NCBI GenBank assembly: GCA_038751365.1
Contig: JBCDGH010000029.1
Coordinates: forward strand, 1-14,959
Source of the DNA: JBCDGH01 sp038751365
Lineage (GTDB): Bacteria > Patescibacteriota > JACMRA01
Direction: 5' to 3'
DNA length: 14,959 nt
Notes under the pieces: generated by a model
Seen by the model: the letters and a program-made list of their open reading frames with translations, nothing else
Database searches by the model: none
Told to the model about the DNA's origin: nothing
Shown here: positions 6,790 through 13,319 of the stretch, piece by piece
How the letters are laid out: the number at the start of each line of letters is the position of its first letter
Position numbering within the stretch: the stretch's first letter is position 1
Program-made: the position numbers and the translations under genes

Positions 6790-8268
6790 AACATCTACAG
6801 GGTTTTGCTTACTAGCTTTAATAGCTGGAAACACTCCGGAAAGTACAGTAAATACTAAAGAAATAGCCAAAGAACCTAATAGCAGCCACCATGGAAACGA
6901 AGGTGTAAACGAGCTCAGGTTTATACTTTCTAAATTAGCTCTTATACCAGGATCATTTTCAATAACTTGCACAAATATGAAGCTCAGTAGATTACCTATT
7001 GCTGCTGCTAAAGAAATACCAAGAAGCCAACCTATTATACCTAATAAGCTACTTTCAAATAAGAATATCCTAAATATATCTCCATCTCTAGCTCCCAAAG
7101 ATTTTAATACACCAATCTCTTTTTGCCTCTCTAAAACTGAAATTGTCATCACATTTATGATTCCAAATACTGAAGCGACTAAGGCAATAAAACCAAGCAT
7201 AGACAAGGCAGCAGATAACACTAAAAAGCCAGTGCTAACACCTTTAATAATTTCTTGAGCTATAGATAGTGTAAGAAACTTATCATTTCTCAAATCATCA
7301 ACAACTGCATCCAAGTTCTGATAACTATCAATGAAGACAGTATTCTGAACTGTACCATAATTACTAGGATTTAAATCTGGATTAGCAAGTTTGAAAGCAT
7401 CCTGAAAATAGTTGTAGCCGACATAAAAATTGTTACTACCAAAAATACCAGCATCAGTATCATCAACAACTGCACTTATAGTAAGCTCTATATCTTTACT
7501 CTCTTTAATTTCTGTATCTGGTGTGTTGAAGTCTAAAACATCAAGTACCTTACCTCCCTCATAAAGCTCTGGCGCTCTCTGTAACTCGATTGTAATTTTT
7601 TTACCAACTAAGTCTTCTGGTTTCTCAACACCTAAAGCTTCGCCGAATTGAGTCGAGCCACATTTGAAACAAGCAACAACTTCATTTTTAGCAGGCTCTT
7701 CCTGTTTACCATACCAGTTAGTTCTATTTGATTCATAAAATCTTTTAAAGGTATTACTACTTACATTGATATTCAAGCAGTCCTTGCTCAAAGATTCAGC
7801 TCCTGACTCCATGTTAGCTGTAGAAACTTGTACATCACCACCCGCCTGTGCTTGACTAGCAAGCTGAGCTTGCATCTCTAGGTTCTTTTCAACACACTTT
7901 ATATTCTTATCCGCGGCAGGAGTTTGCACAAAAAAATTCAATCTGCTAACAGGAGAAACTTCTAAAACTTCTGGATACTTATCAACAATTTCTTGCAAAT
8001 CTCCCTCAGACAAAGGAATAAATTTTGGCGTCTCGTTTATTTGGTCATAACTTGTCTGTCCAGACTCAGTTACAGATATAGAAATTTCTCTAGCAATAGG
8101 TTGACTATTAATAGCATCGATAATAGCATCAGAGACCCCTAAAGAGAGGCTAGTAGTCAGGGTTATAGCCCAGATACCAATCATTATACCGCCTGAGGCT
8201 AGTAAGAACCTGCCCCATTTCTGAGTGAATTGACGCTTGAGGACTAGAAGAAGTGAAGAAAAAGTCAT
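6775..8268 (-). CDS. ABC transporter permease, MacB/FtsX type
   Basis: The 497-residue permease has the MacB/FtsX arrangement. One N-terminal helix (about 20-43) is followed by a large extracytoplasmic MacB_PCD-like domain (about 45-345). Three C-terminal helices follow (about 350-378, 402-430, 458-485), with the coupling-helix text 'VLERQKEIGVLKSLGAR' between the first two. This family works mechanically and moves substrates (peptides, lipids, lipoproteins, drugs) out of the membrane or activates cell-wall enzymes. The external domain has four cysteines (125, 164, 200, 203), the last two as a CxxC. It lies 44 bases downstream of its ATPase in one operon. A substrate cannot be assigned. The adjacent convergent lspA makes a lipoprotein link tempting but unproven. 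Confidence 0.88.
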   Translation of the reverse strand: MTFSSLLLVLKRQFTQKWGRFLLASGGIMIGIWAITLTTSLSLGVSDAIIDAINSQPIAREISISVTESGQTSYDQINETPKFIPLSEGDLQEIVDKYPEVLEVSPVSRLNFFVQTPAADKNIKCVEKNLEMQAQLASQAQAGGDVQVSTANMESGAESLSKDCLNINVSSNTFKRFYESNRTNWYGKQEEPAKNEVVACFKCGSTQFGEALGVEKPEDLVGKKITIELQRAPELYEGGKVLDVLDFNTPDTEIKESKDIELTISAVVDDTDAGIFGSNNFYVGYNYFQDAFKLANPDLNPSNYGTVQNTVFIDSYQNLDAVVDDLRNDKFLTLSIAQEIIKGVSTGFLVLSAALSMLGFIALVASVFGIINVMTISVLERQKEIGVLKSLGARDGDIFRIFLFESSLLGIIGWLLGISLAAAIGNLLSFIFVQVIENDPGIRANLESINLSSFTPSFPWWLLLGSLAISLVFTVLSGVFPAIKASKQNPVDVLRSE

Positions 8269-8312
8269 ATGTGATATGTAAATTTAGAACTTTTAGAAGT
8301 TATATTATATGT

Positions 8313-8981
8313 TTACTGCTTATCAATGATTTCACCATCACTCATATTTATTATATTATCAGCAATACCGGCGAACTCTGGATTATGAGTGACCATCACA
8401 ATAGTTAAACCAGATTTATTAAGCTCAGCTAAAATATCTTTGACTTGAGTTTCACTACTAGTATCCAAGGCTCCAGTAGGTTCATCACAAAATAAAATTT
8501 CTGGGTCTCCTATCAGGGCTCTACAAATAGCCACTCTCTGCTTTTCTCCACCTGATAAAGTTTTTACATCAGCCTTAAATCTGTGACCTAAATTGAACTT
8601 CGTAAGTAAATCAACAGCCTTTTGGTAGGAAGTACTCTTACCCCCTGCCCAACTGCCCATCATCACGTTTTCTACAGTGTTTAAATTAGGAAGTAAGTTA
8701 TAAAATTGAAATATGATGCCAATTTTTGACCTATATTTTGCCAACTTTTTGGAGTTACTTTCGTTTAATTTGTCAGAACCCACAACCAGTTCGCCAGAAG
8801 TAACCTTATCAAGCCCACACAAGAGGTTAAGAAGAGTCGATTTTCCACTACCGCTTCGCCCAAGTATTACGGTAAAAGAGCCTTGATTAATATTTAAACT
8901 AACTGGACCTACAGCCTTTATTGGGTTTTTGCGGGTTCCATAGTATTTTGTGACATTATCAACTGATATTAATACTGACAT
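8313..8981 (-). CDS. ABC transporter ATP-binding protein (MacB/LolD type)
   Basis: The 222-residue nucleotide-binding subunit powers the adjacent permease from the cytoplasmic side. Motifs present are Walker A 'GRSGSGKST' (41-49), Q-loop 'IIFQFYNLLPNLN', signature 'LSGGEKQR', Walker B 'EILFCDEPTGALD' and H-loop 'VTHNPE'. The 'P(T)GALD' and 'LPNL(T/N)..ENV' wording is typical of the MacB/LolD/FtsE subgroup. Length is usual for a stand-alone ATPase. The ATG at 8981 opens a two-gene operon (ATPase then permease). A TTGACA box (reverse strand, 9022-9017) lies upstream, but its best-spaced -10 is weak. The lepA-like gene diverges from the same 120-base gap. Confidence 0.94.
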   Translation of the reverse strand: MSVLISVDNVTKYYGTRKNPIKAVGPVSLNINQGSFTVILGRSGSGKSTLLNLLCGLDKVTSGELVVGSDKLNESNSKKLAKYRSKIGIIFQFYNLLPNLNTVENVMMGSWAGGKSTSYQKAVDLLTKFNLGHRFKADVKTLSGGEKQRVAICRALIGDPEILFCDEPTGALDTSSETQVKDILAELNKSGLTIVMVTHNPEFAGIADNIINMSDGEIIDKQ

Positions 8982-9065
8982 AAGACAACTAAACCTAAAT
9001 TATTTATAGCAATTAATGTCAAGCTGGTGTGTATTTCTATATTCTTAATTATAGATATCTAACAC

Positions 9066-9095
9066 TTGACCAAAATTTGTAATAAGACCTACTAT
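9066..9095 (+). promoter_or_regulatory. promoter of the truncated lepA gene
   Basis: A TTGACC -35 box at 9066-9071 and a TACTAT -10 box at 9090-9095 are separated by 18 bases. Six bases follow before the GTG at 9102, so the predicted transcription start coincides with the start codon. An in-frame TAG at 9096-9098 blocks any upstream extension of the protein. Confidence 0.62.
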
Positions 9096-9101
9096 TAGAA
9101 G

Positions 9102-10319
9102 GTGTTGCAAGCTTTAATATTTGATTCTTTCTACGACAAACATAGAGGTGTTATTGCATATATTCGTTTGTTTAATGGCAGCCTAAAGGTAGGTCACAAT
9201 ATCTTCTTCCTTGCTACCAAAGCTAAAGCTAACTGCCAAGAAGTTGGTATTTTTAGTCCTAAAATGCTACCTAAAGATACTTTATCAAATGGTGAAGTAG
9301 GGTACGTAGTAACAGGACTCAAAGACTTGAATGACGTGAAAGTGGGAGATACGATTTCAAATTTAGAGAATAATAGTCTAGCCCTCGGTGGTTACAAAGA
9401 AGTAGAACCCAAAGTATTTTCCAGTATATTTCCTACAAATGCTGACGACTATCCAAAGCTAAGAGACGCTATTTCCAAATTAAAACTAAACGATGCAGCT
9501 CTAACCTTTGAAACTGAAAATATTCCAGCACTTGGATTTGGATTTCGATGTGGCTTCTTGGGTCTATTGCATATGGACATTGTGCAAGAAAGATTAAGTA
9601 GAGAATTCGACCTAGATTTAGTACTCACTACTCCATCCGTAGAGTACCAAATTATTCAAACTTCAGGTGAAACATATTCAATACACACTCCTAGTGAACT
9701 CCCTGACCCAAGTAAAATCAACGAGATAAGAGAGCCTTGGATTAAACTCGAAGTAATTTCTCCAGAAGAATACACGGGTAAAATCATAGAGCTACTGAGT
9801 AGCAGGCGAGGTTCATACAATGGTATAAGTCTGCTTTCAGCTGGTCAATTACAGATAACTGGCGAAATGCCACTTGCCGAAATGATTGTGGATTTTTATG
9901 ATGATTTGAAGTCAGCAACTAAAGGTTACGCTACCATGTCTTATGAAATCACTGGATTTAGAAGTGAGAGTCTAGCTAAGATAGATATGCTAGTAAATCA
10001 AAAGGTAGTTGATCCATTATCAATCATTACCCACAAATCACAAGCAGAATCTAAAGGTAGACATGTATGTGAAAAGTTAAAAGATTTGATCCCTCGGCAG
10101 CAATTTGAGATTGCAATTCAGGCTGCTATCGGCTCTAGAATAATCGCTAGAGAAACTATCAAACCATTTCGTAAAGATGTTACTGCGAAACTCTATGGCG
10201 GTGATATTACAAGGAGGATGAAACTGTTAAACAAACAAAAGGAAGGTAAAAAGAAAATGAAAATGGTTGGTAATGTTGAAATCCCTCAAACAGCCTTTCT
10301 AAACGTTCTTAAGAAATAA
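9102..10319 (+). CDS. lepA: Elongation factor 4 (LepA) lacking the GTPase domain
   Basis: LepA/EF4 is a ribosomal GTPase of about 600 residues. This 405-residue protein aligns only with domain II to the C-terminus. It opens with 'LQALIFDSFYDKHRGVIAYI' (domain II start), then 'GFGFRCGFLGLLHMDIVQER' (145-164, domain III). It ends with the EF4-specific C-terminal domain: 'ARETIKPFRKDVTAKLYGG', 'DITRRMKLLNKQKEGKKKMK' and 'VEIPQTAFL'. The roughly 190-residue G domain with its P-loop is absent. The 120 bases upstream hold no homologous sequence in any frame I can read, and an in-frame TAG sits six bases before the GTG. The rest is uninterrupted and well conserved, which argues against decay. A split gene with the G domain elsewhere, a repurposed ribosome-binding fragment, or a recent rearrangement or assembly fault are all possible. 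Confidence 0.9.
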   Translation: MLQALIFDSFYDKHRGVIAYIRLFNGSLKVGHNIFFLATKAKANCQEVGIFSPKMLPKDTLSNGEVGYVVTGLKDLNDVKVGDTISNLENNSLALGGYKEVEPKVFSSIFPTNADDYPKLRDAISKLKLNDAALTFETENIPALGFGFRCGFLGLLHMDIVQERLSREFDLDLVLTTPSVEYQIIQTSGETYSIHTPSELPDPSKINEIREPWIKLEVISPEEYTGKIIELLSSRRGSYNGISLLSAGQLQITGEMPLAEMIVDFYDDLKSATKGYATMSYEITGFRSESLAKIDMLVNQKVVDPLSIITHKSQAESKGRHVCEKLKDLIPRQQFEIAIQAAIGSRIIARETIKPFRKDVTAKLYGGDITRRMKLLNKQKEGKKKMKMVGNVEIPQTAFLNVLKK

Positions 10320-10328
10320 CTTAATGGC

Positions 10329-11300
10329 ATGTCAGATTTTATACACACTAGATCCTTACTTGCAGATAACGTAGAAAATTTGTTGGAAAATATTTCTATA
10401 AGGAGAAACGATGGTAAAAACACCACCGAAGACTTATTTGGGGATAGTACAAATGACTCTACATCGATCAACTGGATATTAAAACCTACCGCAAAGTCTA
10501 AAATAGAAGTCTTAATGCAGGAAAAAGAAAGTCTTGGTTTATATGTATCTGGGCATCCTTTAGATGATTACAAAGAACTCTTAGAGTGGTGCAGAAACAC
10601 TTCATCTAGAGATGACATATTTATTATATTAATTGATAAGGTTAAAAAAATATTTACAAAGTCCAACTCGATGATGTTCGTTTTACAAATATCTGTACCA
10701 GATCTCAAAGTAGAAGGAATTATCTTTCCTAAGAATGCGCTTAGAATGTCACCTTTATTAGAAGAGAAGCGACTGTACTGGATAAAGGGAAGAGTACAGC
10801 AAAACAAAAAATCTAAGGCTAGTAAAATTAAAAAATTAGAGGCAGAGGCTGCTGAAGAAGATGTAAGTAAAAGCGAGAGCGAGCTTAAAGAGTACAATGA
10901 GCTTCCTAAACTAGTAATAGACGATTTAATAAGTTTTGAAAATGGTATCCTCCCATTATTTGAAAGCGAGGAAATCCCGATAGCCACACACAGAGTTAAC
11001 ACTTTACAACGCATAGACTGGAACACATTGCTGACTAACCCTTCCCGATTACAGCAGCAGACTACAGCAGAAAGTCCTCATTCAAAGTCAGTAAATACTG
11101 TTAACCATGTAGTAATTTTTTTACCAAATAGTATTGGAAATAATACTCTAAAAAAAATAAAAAGTGAGCTTAAACCAGAAAAATTTACCGGAGGTGTAGA
11201 AATAAAAGTAGAGGTAGAAGATACTAAGGGAAACATTAAGAAGGTGAAAGGTACCTATTGGACAACGCCAGAAATAGTTAGAGAATTTAACAAGGGTTGA
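10329..11300 (+). CDS. dnaE: DNA polymerase III alpha subunit, C-terminal part only
   Basis: This 323-residue protein matches the last quarter of bacterial DnaE (normally 1100-1200 residues). Its start aligns with the end of the helix-hairpin-helix region ('LLADNVENLLE'). A probable beta-clamp motif 'TEDLF' (33-37) follows, in the place of E. coli QADMF. Then comes the hallmark 'EKESLGLYVSGHPLDDY' (65-81), an OB-fold with a charged coiled-coil-like insertion (about 155-185), and the tau-binding C-terminal domain ending 'YWTTPEIVREFNKG'. The PHP, palm, thumb and finger domains are absent, so it cannot polymerise alone. It begins nine bases after lepA, in the same frame, and must share its transcript unless an internal promoter exists. 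The intact reading frame suggests a retained function, perhaps as the second half of a split polymerase. No intein motif is visible at its N-terminus. Confidence 0.82.
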   Translation: MSDFIHTRSLLADNVENLLENISIRRNDGKNTTEDLFGDSTNDSTSINWILKPTAKSKIEVLMQEKESLGLYVSGHPLDDYKELLEWCRNTSSRDDIFIILIDKVKKIFTKSNSMMFVLQISVPDLKVEGIIFPKNALRMSPLLEEKRLYWIKGRVQQNKKSKASKIKKLEAEAAEEDVSKSESELKEYNELPKLVIDDLISFENGILPLFESEEIPIATHRVNTLQRIDWNTLLTNPSRLQQQTTAESPHSKSVNTVNHVVIFLPNSIGNNTLKKIKSELKPEKFTGGVEIKVEVEDTKGNIKKVKGTYWTTPEIVREFNKG

Positions 11301-11359
11301 CGTATTGTTCAGTTTAGTCTTGGATGATTTCATCATTTAAGTTTATTGAGTTTTTACCT

Positions 11360-12190
11360 ATGCTGCATGACACACACGCTCATCTAGATATACTTTTACA
11401 AAAATTAGGCGAGCTATCTGATAAGCAAACAAAAATCGACCGTAACAGAGTAGATAATCTACTTATTCAACATGAATTTGTAATTCAGCCTACTACCAAT
11501 AGCGCCAACTTTGAGTACGTATATAGACTTTTGAAAGGTTTCGAAAAGGTATTTTTCTTAATTGGTTCCCATCCTGAAATAGTCAAGCAAGACTTCGACT
11601 TAGCTAGTTATTTAGAGTCTCAAAGAGAGGTAATTGTAGAATTAGAAACTGAAACAGAGATGTCGCAGAAGGTAGTAGGTTTAGGTGAAGTTGGTTTAGA
11701 CTATCACTATACACAAGAACCTGAAATAATCAAAAATCAAATTGCCCTGTTTGAAGAGCAGATAGCATTAGGAATAAAATTAAAACTACCACTTGTTATT
11801 CACTGTCGCGAAGCTTTTAAAGATTTGTTTAGCATAATTAAAGAGTATCCGGAAATGCATGGTCATTTTTTGGTTCATTGCTTTACAGATGATACCGATG
11901 CTCTGAAGCAGGTTTTGAGATTTGGTGGAAAAGTTGCCTTTGGAGGTGTGTCTACTTTCAAGTCTGCCAACGAACTCCAGGATGCTATCAAATTTTGCCC
12001 CAATGATAGTTTTATGTTAGAAACTGACCTACCATTTCTTGCTCCAACCCCCTATCGTGGGAAAACCTGCACTCCAGATATGATAAGCTTGATAGCCAAA
12101 AAGGTATCTGAAATCAAACAACAACCTGAAAGTGAGGTCTGGGAATCTTCTTTGACTAATAGCAGAGATCTATTTGGCGTGTTCTTTTAA
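11360..12190 (+). CDS. tatD: TatD-family metal-dependent hydrolase (DNase)
   Basis: TatD proteins are two-metal TIM-barrel phosphodiesterases with DNase/exonuclease activity. Metal-binding residues are all visible: HxH in 'DTHAHLD' (His6 and His8 from this start), Glu in 'GLGEVGLDYHY', His in 'PLVIHCREA', His in 'FLVHCFTDD' and Asp in 'METDLPFLAPTPYRG' (written there as LETDLPFLAP). From the ATG at 11360 the protein is 276 residues and begins 'MLHDTHAHLD', as family members do. An in-frame ATG at 11324 would add 12 residues with no family counterpart. Neither start has a Shine-Dalgarno. It follows the dnaE fragment by 59 bases. Its stop overlaps the convergent, frame-restored alkC end by four bases. 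Confidence 0.92.
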   Translation: MLHDTHAHLDILLQKLGELSDKQTKIDRNRVDNLLIQHEFVIQPTTNSANFEYVYRLLKGFEKVFFLIGSHPEIVKQDFDLASYLESQREVIVELETETEMSQKVVGLGEVGLDYHYTQEPEIIKNQIALFEEQIALGIKLKLPLVIHCREAFKDLFSIIKEYPEMHGHFLVHCFTDDTDALKQVLRFGGKVAFGGVSTFKSANELQDAIKFCPNDSFMLETDLPFLAPTPYRGKTCTPDMISLIAKKVSEIKQQPESEVWESSLTNSRDLFGVFF

Positions 12191-12926
12191 TAGCTAATCT
12201 TTCTAGTGGCATGCTTGATAATCCACTTTGTATTCTTGTTGTCAGAGTTTTTATGTTTATCCAAAAAAGTAACCGCTGCAGTTTTATTTACCTTTAAATA
12301 GTCCGTAATGTTGTTAGCTACTGACTTTTGCACAAATTTTATATCATCCTGAATTAAGTTATCTAATATTTGAAAACTGGTTCTGGACTATTTATAAATT
12401 CTTCTAGCTTTGAAGACCAAGGAAGCTTAGGTCTGCAACCTTCTGAAGCTAATCTCCTTAGATGAAAACTTGCTGCTAAAGACCAATGTTGCATCTGCTG
12501 GATAGTCTTTTGAGGATAGAGTCTTAGAAAAGGTCTAATAGCATATTCTCCGGTATTTCTTTGAGTTATTTCTTCAATAGCCTGAATAGAGATATTATAA
12601 TGATCTAAACCGTATGTTTCTACAAACTTGCCAATAGGTAATATCCAATAGTAGTTTGTAAACATACCTGTTTCCTTAGGATTTTTAGGACCAAGAATAG
12701 AACACAGTACCTCTATAGCTTGGACATAGTTCTGTGGCAGATGTTTTTGTAGCTGATTCGCATGCAGAACTACTCTTTGTGTATAATTGAGGTTTTTAGA
12801 TTCATTCTCAATCTCACTTATATAATGTTCAGAATCAAAACTTGGATAAACTTTTAATATTTTATCGCTCAATAACTGAGCTAGATTAGATCCGAAAGAG
12901 TCTGTTATACTGTAACTAGTAGGCAT
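12187..12926 (-). pseudogene. alkC: AlkC-like DNA alkylation repair gene with single-base frameshift
   Basis: AlkC/AlkD-type proteins are HEAT-repeat DNA glycosylases that remove alkylated bases. The open part (187 codons, 12926-12363) carries the AlkC-family text 'FVETYGLDHYNISIQAIEEI' (101-120), 'YAIRPFLRLYP' and 'RRLASEGCRPKLPW' (157-170), then 'PEPVFKY' and a TAG stop. One frame over, the homology continues without a gap: 'QILDNLIQDD', 'FVQKSVANNITDYLK' and 'KWIIKHATRKI', ending at TAA at 12187-12189. Adding one T to the T4 run at 12373-12376 joins both parts into a 246-residue protein of normal family length. This is either a real frameshift mutation or a homopolymer sequencing error. 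It starts 20 bases after the Cys-rich membrane protein gene, in the same operon. Confidence 0.82.
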
Positions 12927-12946
12927 ATAAATAAGTGTTTACAAAA

Positions 12947-13300
12947 TTATTCTTTGCTCTTACCTGAAAAACTCATAAATAGAATATACCTACATGCAGT
13001 AATAATAAAAGCCAGTAGAATAACAACTGTAGTCATCGCAATAAACAAATGAGACATACTAATATCAGGCAAGGTACCTCCTGGACTATACTCACTACTA
13101 GCTGGAGTGCGTATACCGTTGACTCTAACATCTGATATTGGTTGGCACATTCCACTGCCTATGTCAAAGAATCCCTTGGGACACCTCACATTAGGACCAC
13201 AAATTAATAATTCGTTGTTTTCAGTATTGTACTTACAAGGTACTCCAGGTATTTTAAACCTAATGCTAATTGTTGGAAAATTGGACAGTTCATCTCCCAT
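12947..13300 (-). CDS. Cys-rich single-span membrane protein, unknown family
   Basis: The 117-residue protein is not recognised. Its first 80 residues are polar with four cysteines at about 23, 34, 40 and 52 ('CGPNVRCPKG' and 'GSGMCQP' segments) and many Gly/Pro. A single hydrophobic helix follows (about 84-106), then a basic tail 'SFSGKSKE'. No N-terminal signal peptide is seen. The positive-inside rule suggests an N-outside, C-inside topology with the cysteines exposed and possibly disulfide-bonded. It sits 19 bases after the glycosyltransferase and 20 bases before alkC on the same strand, so the three are probably one transcript. A role with the glycosyltransferase is a guess from position. 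Confidence 0.6.
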   Translation of the reverse strand: MGDELSNFPTISIRFKIPGVPCKYNTENNELLICGPNVRCPKGFFDIGSGMCQPISDVRVNGIRTPASSEYSPGGTLPDISMSHLFIAMTTVVILLAFIITACRYILFMSFSGKSKE

Positions 13301-13319
13301 AAATCAGATATGGTTAAGA

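Noticed and set aside
10307..10316. TTCTTAAGAA perfect palindrome before the dnaE fragment
   Set aside because: It falls in the last codons of lepA (Leu-Lys-Lys) and is short enough to be coincidental.
10329..10360. Intein C-terminal half fused to the dnaE fragment
   Set aside because: The N-terminus goes straight into DnaE-like sequence. No intein C-terminal His-Asn followed by Cys/Ser/Thr block is present.
10568..11026. 152-codon minus-strand ORF inside the dnaE fragment
   Set aside because: The sense frame has firm DnaE homology. The antisense product is Ser/Leu-rich and featureless.
11297..11302. TTGACG as the -35 box of a tatD promoter
   Set aside because: No acceptable -10 hexamer lies 16-18 bases downstream.
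64..12190. Recoded UGA (glycine) as in Gracilibacteria/Absconditabacteria
   Set aside because: All recognised proteins reach expected family ends with the standard code, and the dnaE fragment ends properly at a TGA.
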